This document shows, one piece after another, positions 45,343 to 51,663 of a stretch of 51,663 bases of DNA. A program made the position numbers and the translations under genes. The DNA lies in assembly GCA_022600935.1 (NCBI GenBank), contig JAHZJL010000144.1:1-51663 (forward strand). Reading direction: 5' to 3'. How positions within the stretch are numbered: the stretch's first letter is position 1; the number at the start of each line of letters is the position of its first letter. The notes below the pieces were generated by a model, which saw only the letters and a list, made by a program, of their open reading frames with translations, did no database searches and was not told the DNA's origin. The stretch comes from Gammaproteobacteria bacterium (lineage in GTDB: Bacteria; Pseudomonadota; Gammaproteobacteria; Methylococcales; DRLZ01).

Positions 45343-47897
45343 AACTAAAAACAATTCTGCATGTATGCAATTTTTCCAGCCTGATCGCACTGTTGTGTAC
45401 AACTGTTTTGCTATCTTCACCAGTCATTGCTGCAGACAAGAGCAAGAGTAAAAGCAAACTGGGCTGGGAATGTAAAGCCGGTGATGATGGCGAATCCTGG
45501 GATTGCAAACGATCCGGTCCAATCTCTGACCAGCTTGCCATATCGGACCAGGAAAAAGCCGTTCAGCAGGCTGCGACAATCACTCCCCAGGACGAAGTCC
45601 GTTTTGAAGCACTGTTGAGCAATCTGGACTTAAATCCCTGGGCCAGTTGCGAATCGATTTCTGAACCGATTCGACGACTGCCCACACTGCAACCCAGAGA
45701 TGAAGCCCAGGTCAATGTCGGCGCTGATTATGTCGAAGCCCAGGAACGCGAAGTGACAACATTTATCGGCAATGTCGACATTACCCGAGCTGACCAGCGG
45801 ATCAAAGCGCATTATGCAACCTATGACGCCATCGCTGAAACTGTCCAGGCACGTGATGATGTCGTGTATTTGGAGCATGGCATGGCGTTACAGAGTGACA
45901 CGCTGTTTTTAAATCTGCAAAACAGTACCGGTAAACTGCGTAACGCCATTTTTATTGTCAACAGCATACCCGCGCGCGCGCAGGCCCGAACTGCTTTTTT
46001 TGAAAGCATGACCTTATCGCGATATGAAGATGCTGCTTATACCACGTGTCCGCCTGGAAACCAGGACTGGGTTGTCCATGCAGAAAAACTCAAACTGGAT
46101 CGTGAACAAGGATGGGGAATTGCCCACAACGCATGGCTGAACTTTATGGATGTTCCGTTCCTGTACACACCATATATGTCATTTCCACTGGACGACAGGC
46201 GTAAATCCGGTTTTCTCGCTGTTTCATTCGACAGTTCGCAGGAATCCGGATTTGGTGTCACTGTACCTTATTACTGGAGCATCGCGCCAAATTTTGACGC
46301 AACAATTGCACCCCGTTTTCTAACCGGCCGTGGTTTGATGCTAGGCGGTGAATTCCGATATCTGACCAGTCAATCAGCCGGTGAACTCGCTGCAGAGGTG
46401 TTGACTTACGATACCCAGAAAAAACAACCTCGCGGTCAGGTCTCGTTTCTGCACAGAACAGTCTTTTCGCCGGAGTTACGCGCCAATATTGATGCTCATT
46501 TCGTCTCTGATGACGATTATCTCGATCAGCTTGGAAATACCCTGGGTGTCACCAACAATCGACATGTGCGCAGCCAGGCACGACTGGATTATGTCAATGA
46601 ACATTTCTCACTGCTGACACGAGTTGAAAACTATCAAACCATTGACGATACCATTCCCAATGAAGAGCGCCCCTATCGGCGTCTGCCTCAAATCCTTTTC
46701 ACAACATCCAAACCAGTCTGGGACACAGGAATTCTGGCAGATTTGAACACTGAGTTTACATTCTTTCATCAGAACAACCGGGTTACCGGGCAACGCCTGG
46801 ATGTGCGCCCCAGCCTGGCTTTTCCGATTGATCGGGAATACGGTTATATTCATCCCAAAATTTCCATGGCGCACACGCAATACTGGTATAACGGTAGCAA
46901 TACCGGTCCAATTCAATCTGATGGCAGTTTCAGAGAGTTTTCCGACACTAACAGCAGAACTCTGCCAATTGCCTCACTGGACGCCAGCCTGTTTCTTGAG
47001 CAGGATCTGTCAATTGGTTCCAATCAATTTCTGCACACCATACAACCACGCTTGTTTTATGTGTATATACCGGAAAAAAACCAGAATGATATTCCGCTAT
47101 TCGATACTAACGAAAACGACTTCACGTTTTATCAAATGTTTCGTGAAAACCGGTTTGCGGGGGGAGACAGAATCGGGGATACCAATCATTTAACTGCGGC
47201 AGTCACTTCGAGTATTCTCGATGCTGAAACAGGGCGTGAACAGCTTCGGGTGAGTATTGGTGAGATTTTCTATTTTAAAGACCGTGAAGTCACGCTGTTT
47301 GGTCGTGAATGTCTTGAACAACGATTCACCAACGATATACGCTGCCAGAAAGATAATAACGATTTTTCCAATGTTATTGCTGAAATCAGCGCTACGCTGA
47401 CAGACACCTTAAAAGTCTTTGGAGCAATTTATTGGGATCCAATATCTAAATCAGTACGACGTCGACAATTTGAACTGCAATATCACGATGATATGAATCG
47501 TATTTTCAATATTGGTTACCGTTTTCGTAATGACACAGGTAATCAGGCTGATACATTTAACCGAACTGATACCCTTGTGGATAGAATTGACGGCTCATTT
47601 CATCTGCCAATTTTCAAACACTGGAATATCATCGGACGTATGCAATATTCGTTTAACAACAATATCATACTCGACAGTTTTCTTGGATTTGAGCACGATA
47701 ACTGTTGTTGGAGACTGCGTGTTATCGGCCGGCATTTCATCAATGATTTCTCTGAAGCCTCCAATCAGGAAAACAGCCATGCAAATAATGCAATTTTTGT
47801 GCAGCTTGAGCTGAAAGGACTGGCAAGCTTTGGTAATAAAAAAGTCGGTAAATATCTGGAAAGGAACATTAAGAATTATTATGTGTCAAAATACTGA
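45339..47897 (+). CDS. lptD: LPS-assembly outer membrane protein LptD
   Basis: I place the start at the ATG at 45339, which overlaps the methyltransferase stop by 4 bases and begins a signal peptide (MKLKTILHVCNFSSLIALLC ... SPVIAA). A longer frame from 45168 lacks a signal peptide. The product has 852 residues. The N-terminal OstA/LptA-like domain (about 120-240) reads VNVGADYVEAQEREVTTFIGNVDITRADQRIKAHYATYDA. The large C-terminal LptD barrel includes DRRKSGFLAVSFDSSQESGFGVTVPYYWSIAPNFDATIAP. N-terminal cysteines (WECKAG, WDCKRS) and the C-terminal pair in DNCCWRLRV match the disulfide-bonded cysteines of the family. It inserts lipopolysaccharide into the outer membrane outer leaflet with lipoprotein LptE. 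It is followed by surA. Confidence 0.96.
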   Translation: MKLKTILHVCNFSSLIALLCTTVLLSSPVIAADKSKSKSKLGWECKAGDDGESWDCKRSGPISDQLAISDQEKAVQQAATITPQDEVRFEALLSNLDLNPWASCESISEPIRRLPTLQPRDEAQVNVGADYVEAQEREVTTFIGNVDITRADQRIKAHYATYDAIAETVQARDDVVYLEHGMALQSDTLFLNLQNSTGKLRNAIFIVNSIPARAQARTAFFESMTLSRYEDAAYTTCPPGNQDWVVHAEKLKLDREQGWGIAHNAWLNFMDVPFLYTPYMSFPLDDRRKSGFLAVSFDSSQESGFGVTVPYYWSIAPNFDATIAPRFLTGRGLMLGGEFRYLTSQSAGELAAEVLTYDTQKKQPRGQVSFLHRTVFSPELRANIDAHFVSDDDYLDQLGNTLGVTNNRHVRSQARLDYVNEHFSLLTRVENYQTIDDTIPNEERPYRRLPQILFTTSKPVWDTGILADLNTEFTFFHQNNRVTGQRLDVRPSLAFPIDREYGYIHPKISMAHTQYWYNGSNTGPIQSDGSFREFSDTNSRTLPIASLDASLFLEQDLSIGSNQFLHTIQPRLFYVYIPEKNQNDIPLFDTNENDFTFYQMFRENRFAGGDRIGDTNHLTAAVTSSILDAETGREQLRVSIGEIFYFKDREVTLFGRECLEQRFTNDIRCQKDNNDFSNVIAEISATLTDTLKVFGAIYWDPISKSVRRRQFELQYHDDMNRIFNIGYRFRNDTGNQADTFNRTDTLVDRIDGSFHLPIFKHWNIIGRMQYSFNNNIILDSFLGFEHDNCCWRLRVIGRHFINDFSEASNQENSHANNAIFVQLELKGLASFGNKKVGKYLERNIKNYYVSKY

Positions 47898-48122
47898 TGT
47901 ATTGTTGTATAACAATGCATTACAGATCACAATTAATGCGTTAGATTTAATTATGATGTCATGTACCGACAACCTGATCAAAACGGTTATTTGTTTTTTC
48001 ATCATTCAACACAATTTGCACTTAACAAATCAACAAGGGACAAACAGTTGAATTTGCAGTCATTCGCCCATATTTCAAGTCACCAAACACAATAAGTTAA
48101 ACGTTTACCGAATTGTTTCACT

Positions 48123-49442
48123 ATGTCTCAAACCAACCATACACTGTTTAAACACCGACACTGGGTAAAATTCTTTTATTCAATTGGGCTGTTAATGCTG
48201 ACTTTCAACAGTTATTGCGCTCAGGCTAAACATATCGACCATATTATTGCTGTTGTCGAAGACAGCGTAATTCTGGAAAGCGAATTGAATAAACGATACG
48301 ACATGATCAGGCACAAACTTGAGGCAAATGCCAAGCCGATGCCACCCTCATCGGTTTTGAAACGCCAGATTCTTGAGCGTCTAATCATTGAAAGTCTGCA
48401 ACACCAGCTCGCAGCAAGAAATGGCATGGTTATCAGCGATAAAATGATCGACCAATCCGTATCCCATATTGCCGGCCAGAACGGAATGTCAGTCCCTGAA
48501 TTTCGATCTGAACTCAATCGTCAAGGGATGGACTTTGCCGAGTTTCAGGAAGAAATTCGTAACCAGTTATTACTCGACCAATTACGCAACATCGAAGTCG
48601 CGCGCAAGGTCAAGGTGACTGATCAGGAAATTGATAACTATCTGAAAATGCGTGGCGGCAGCGTGTTAACCCAAAATCATTTGTATCGGGTCGGCCATAT
48701 CTTGCTGCCTGTTTCCGAAGAAGATTCACCTTCTAAATTACAATTGACTGAAAAGAAAGCCCAACGTCTGGTTAAACAATTACGTGAAGGCGCAAGTTTC
48801 AAAGACATGGCCAGAATGTATTCCAAAGCATCGACTGCTGCGAGAGGAGGCGACCTGGGCTGGCGCAAAGCTCAAGATCTGCCATCAATCTGCAGCAGCA
48901 TGGTTCCTCAACTGGAAATTGGTGATATCCCCGAACCAATCGCCAACTCCAGCGGATACCATATTTTAAAATTACTTGACCGCAAAGGCGACAGCATCGA
49001 AGGCTTGAAACAAACCCATGTGCGCCATATTCTGATTAAAACCAATGAAGTCATGGGTGACAATCCGTCTAAAAAGAAAATTTTAGCGTTAGTCAACGAA
49101 CTGGAAAATGGGGCTGAATTTGAGGTTCTTGCAAAAGCCCACTCTGAAGATAAAGGCTCGGCACTCAGAGGTGGCGATTTGGGCTGGGTCAGCCCTGGAA
49201 TGCTGCTACCTGACTTCGAACGAAAAATGAACCAACTTGACATTGACGAAATCGGCGACCCGGTCAAAACCAATTATGGCTGGCATATTATTCAAGTACT
49301 GGACAGACGCGAATCACACGATACGATAGCCATGGAAAAAGCGGCTGCCCGCAGCGAAATCAGCAAAGGTAAAATGGAAGAGGAAACCCGTTTATGGTTA
49401 CAGCGACTCAGAGATGAAGCCTATGTTGAACTGCGCATGTAA
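48123..49442 (+). CDS. surA: Periplasmic chaperone and peptidyl-prolyl isomerase SurA
   Basis: A 439-residue protein (E. coli 428). A signal peptide ends near residue 37 (FFYSIGLLMLTFNSYCAQAK). The SurA N-domain follows (HIDHIIAVVEDSVILESELNKRYDMI). Two parvulin domains come next: the first near residues 185-285 (YRVGHILLPVSEED ... AARGGDLGWRKAQDLP) and the second near 300-400 (THVRHILIKTNEV ... LRGGDLGWVSPGMLLPDFE). It folds outer-membrane proteins, including LptD, which fits the adjacent lptD gene. The lptD-surA order is standard, but the 225-base gap is wide and pdxA/ksgA, the common next genes, are missing. Confidence 0.96.
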   Translation: MSQTNHTLFKHRHWVKFFYSIGLLMLTFNSYCAQAKHIDHIIAVVEDSVILESELNKRYDMIRHKLEANAKPMPPSSVLKRQILERLIIESLQHQLAARNGMVISDKMIDQSVSHIAGQNGMSVPEFRSELNRQGMDFAEFQEEIRNQLLLDQLRNIEVARKVKVTDQEIDNYLKMRGGSVLTQNHLYRVGHILLPVSEEDSPSKLQLTEKKAQRLVKQLREGASFKDMARMYSKASTAARGGDLGWRKAQDLPSICSSMVPQLEIGDIPEPIANSSGYHILKLLDRKGDSIEGLKQTHVRHILIKTNEVMGDNPSKKKILALVNELENGAEFEVLAKAHSEDKGSALRGGDLGWVSPGMLLPDFERKMNQLDIDEIGDPVKTNYGWHIIQVLDRRESHDTIAMEKAAARSEISKGKMEEETRLWLQRLRDEAYVELRM

Positions 49443-49585
49443 CCCTTTTCCTGGTATTAATTCTCACTGAAAGACTCTTTACTGACTGTTAAATCTCTTT
49501 TGGTTAACAAAGCTAACCACCGGGTAATTCGAAACCATTAAAACTCGACCGGCCTGCTGGTAATAATCAGCGAAACATATGGCTC

Positions 49586-51004
49586 ATGAAATCTGACCAA
49601 TTCCGACGATATGGCCATCAGCTGATTGATCAAATAGCTGATTATATCGATCATCTTGAAGACTATCCGGTTCAGTCTCATATCAAACCTGGAGATATTC
49701 GCAGTCAATTACCTCCTCAAGCACCGGAACATAGTGAGTCGTTTGATGCCATATTAAGCGATTTCGAAAACATCATCATGCCAGGCATCACCCACTGGCA
49801 ATCACCTAACTTCTTTGGTTACTTTCCCGCCAATCACTCCGGTCCATCCATACTCGCCGAATTATTAAGCGCCGGCCTCGGAGTACAAGGTATGTTGTGG
49901 TTAACCAGTCCTGCTGCCACAGAGCTGGAAACTCATATGCTGGATTGGCTGATTGATGCACTGGGATTGCCATCATTTTTCAAAAGCACTGAAAGCGGTG
50001 GCGGCGTGATTCAGGATTCAGCCTCCAGTGCTGTCTTATGCGCGCTGCTTAGTGCTCGTGAACGCAGCAGCCAGTGGCAATCCAATCATCTCGGCATACA
50101 ACAGCATTTGGTTGCCTATACATCGGCACACGCACATTCATCCGTTGAAAAAGCAATCCGCATTGCAGGAATAGGCTCTGACAATCTGAGACTAATTGCT
50201 GTTGATGAAAACCATGCCATGCGAGCCGATGCACTTGCCCATGCCATCAAAACAGATCAACAAAACGGATTACTACCTTTTTTCGTGTGCGCCACAATCG
50301 GCACCACATCCACCACAGCCATCGATCCTGTCAACACTATTGGCCCCTTCTGCAAACAACACGACATCTGGTTGCATATCGATGCTGCACTTGCTGGCAG
50401 CGCGGCAATCTGCCCTGAATTCCGTTGGTTGCATAATGACTTACATTACGCAGACAGTTATTGCTTCAATCCTCATAAATGGCTGTTAACCAATTTCGAT
50501 TGCGACTGTTTTTACGTTAAACAACGATCCAACCTGACCCAGACACTTGGCGTCAACCCAGAATATCTGAAAAATACAGCGACTGATACAGGTAAGGTAT
50601 TCGATTACCGGGATTGGCAAATCCCGCTGGGTAGACGATTTAGGTCACTCAAACTCTGGTTTGTTATCCGGTTTTATGGTCTGGAAGGATTACGCAGTCA
50701 CATCCGTAACCATGTGGAACTCAGTCAGCAATTTTCAGAATGGATTGATGCACACCCTGATTTCGAACTTATGGCCCCTAACCCACTTAACCTGATCTGT
50801 TTTCGCCATCGAAGCGACAATATTTTCAATCAAAAATTACTGGAAACACTCAACGCCAGCGGAGAATGTTTTCTTACGCATACTCAATTGAATAAAATCT
50901 ATGCCTTGCGGGTGTGCATTGGTGGCACATACACACGCAAACAACATGTCCAAAAACTATGGCAACTCATCCAGAAAACTTCTCAAACATTGCAAACAAC
51001 TTGA
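49586..51004 (+). CDS. PLP-dependent group II decarboxylase (aromatic amino acid decarboxylase-like)
   Basis: A 472-residue enzyme of the type II PLP decarboxylase family. The N-terminal domain has HWQSPNFFGYFPANHSGPSILAELLSAGLG, which forms the substrate pocket in aromatic-L-amino-acid decarboxylases. SGGGVIQDSASSAVLCALLSAR and YTSAHAHSSVEKAIRIAG (with a conserved His stacking on PLP) follow. LHIDAALAGSAAICPEFRW carries the PLP-nitrogen Asp. The PLP lysine is Lys298 in SYCFNPHKWLLTNFDC. The sequence resembles DOPA/tryptophan/tyrosine decarboxylases more than glutamate decarboxylase. Which amino acid is used cannot be told. It lies 143 bases after surA. Confidence 0.9.
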   Translation: MKSDQFRRYGHQLIDQIADYIDHLEDYPVQSHIKPGDIRSQLPPQAPEHSESFDAILSDFENIIMPGITHWQSPNFFGYFPANHSGPSILAELLSAGLGVQGMLWLTSPAATELETHMLDWLIDALGLPSFFKSTESGGGVIQDSASSAVLCALLSARERSSQWQSNHLGIQQHLVAYTSAHAHSSVEKAIRIAGIGSDNLRLIAVDENHAMRADALAHAIKTDQQNGLLPFFVCATIGTTSTTAIDPVNTIGPFCKQHDIWLHIDAALAGSAAICPEFRWLHNDLHYADSYCFNPHKWLLTNFDCDCFYVKQRSNLTQTLGVNPEYLKNTATDTGKVFDYRDWQIPLGRRFRSLKLWFVIRFYGLEGLRSHIRNHVELSQQFSEWIDAHPDFELMAPNPLNLICFRHRSDNIFNQKLLETLNASGECFLTHTQLNKIYALRVCIGGTYTRKQHVQKLWQLIQKTSQTLQTT

Positions 51005-51663
51005 ATAACATTAATTTCACGATTTAAACACCCATCCAGAAATAAGGAACAAAGTCAAACAAAATCCCATGAAATAAGTCATAATCTGGCTTAAATAAGC
51101 GGTGCAATATTCAGTGCAAATGCGGGACACTGCTGGGCGAAAATAAACACCGATTGAAAGAAACAGTCAGTTTCATTTTGAATCTGTTTTAATAACATGC
51201 TTCACCAATAATCTCACATTATTCATAGGATATTCTGTTTAGCTTTAAGTAAATCGTAAACCCTATTGACTCTGACAATGTTTCATTCAACGTATTGAAC
51301 CTAATAGAACTCAATTGATAATCCTAGTAACCCTATTGCGTGCAGATGAAACACGCCAAATGTGATAATTTAAATGCCATATCTTATATCAATAAGATTG
51401 GTGTGCAATAAAGACAGTTCCCAATAGCCTTTTCTCCAGGCAACCGGCTTATACCTGGAACTCAACTGGGATTGTACATTTTTGGCAAAAGCTCCAGCAA
51501 GGAATATCGCAAAACGCCCACTGATAAAAGCTTTGACAGTAAACTTGAACGAACACAATGAATTTCAGAGTTGTCTAGTAATTTCGCTCATGGAAAATAG
51601 ATTTCTGTTCAATTCGATGTTTGTAATCGAAAACCGGAACTTTGGCAGCTGAGAGCTTATATG
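51005..51663. other. AT-rich end region without a supported gene
   Basis: About 660 bases. There is no clear terminator after the decarboxylase; CAGTG and CACTG near 51114 form only a short stem. A minus-strand frame of 62 codons (51370-51558) starts at TTG, lacks a ribosome site and matches nothing I recognise. It could be a decayed gene fragment. Base composition is more AT-rich than the surrounding coding DNA. Confidence 0.5.

Noticed and set aside
49501-49519. TGGTTA/TAACCA hairpin after surA as a terminator
   Set aside because: The stem is only 6 AT-rich pairs and no T-tract follows on the plus strand.
1-51663. CRISPR array, prophage, toxin-antitoxin or anti-phage defence island
   Set aside because: No regularly spaced repeats, integrase, phage structural genes or recognisable defence genes are present.

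Overview
The window is a stretch of gammaproteobacterial chromosome of moderate GC content. Most genes are core: polA, lptD, surA, rlmH, maf, rng, yhdP, tldD/pmbA, glyA, fhs, mdh and waaP. They are densely packed, with many 4-11 bp overlaps. I see no rRNA, tRNA, intact insertion sequence, phage gene or CRISPR array. Two features recall xanthomonad-like or other early-branching Gammaproteobacteria: the RDD/SpoIIM/DUF4129/DUF4350/MoxR/DUF58 operon and the MDH subtype. The genus cannot be named from this sequence.

Layout. (1) 1-6616, plus strand: a six-gene MoxR-DUF58 membrane operon whose first gene is cut by the window edge. (2) 6617-10510: a nested inverted-repeat element, an MsbA-type ABC exporter, a LysM membrane protein and a WaaP-type lipopolysaccharide core kinase. 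(3) 10567-12813, minus: a membrane-bound GGDEF-EAL protein with a degenerate GGDEF site. (4) 13196-17301: an RND efflux pair (adaptor and permease) without an outer-membrane channel gene. (5) 17493-17900: a VOC/glyoxalase-fold protein, convergent with polA. (6) 30484 down to 18116, all minus: glycerate kinase, glyA, fhs, a 1356-residue sulfotransferase/coiled-coil/glycosyltransferase fusion, a second sulfotransferase, and polA. Beyond polA lies a hairpin-rich segment ending in a strong intrinsic terminator, a candidate small RNA. (7) 30994-33413, plus: mdh, divergent from the glycerate kinase group, then an OmpA-domain protein with a long Ala/Ser/Asn helical region. (8) 33545-44060, plus: rlmH, maf, rng, yhdP, a nitrilase-family hydrolase, tldD and pmbA. 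(9) 44061-44577: a hairpin-rich noncoding region. (10) 44578-51004, plus: a SAM methyltransferase coupled to lptD, then surA and a PLP-dependent amino-acid decarboxylase. The last 660 bases carry no convincing gene.

How the genes fit together. Envelope biogenesis dominates: lptD, surA, yhdP, waaP, the ABC exporter, the OmpA protein and the sulfotransferase/glycosyltransferase pair, which may build a sulfated surface glycan. A metabolic block (fhs, glyA, glycerate 2-kinase, mdh) matches four steps of the serine cycle or of C1/glyoxylate assimilation, although the diagnostic serine-cycle enzymes are not in this window. The observations most worth following are the candidate polA-adjacent RNA with C-rich unpaired segments, the multidomain sulfotransferase-glycosyltransferase with an insertion inside its GT2 domain, and the hairpin cluster after pmbA.
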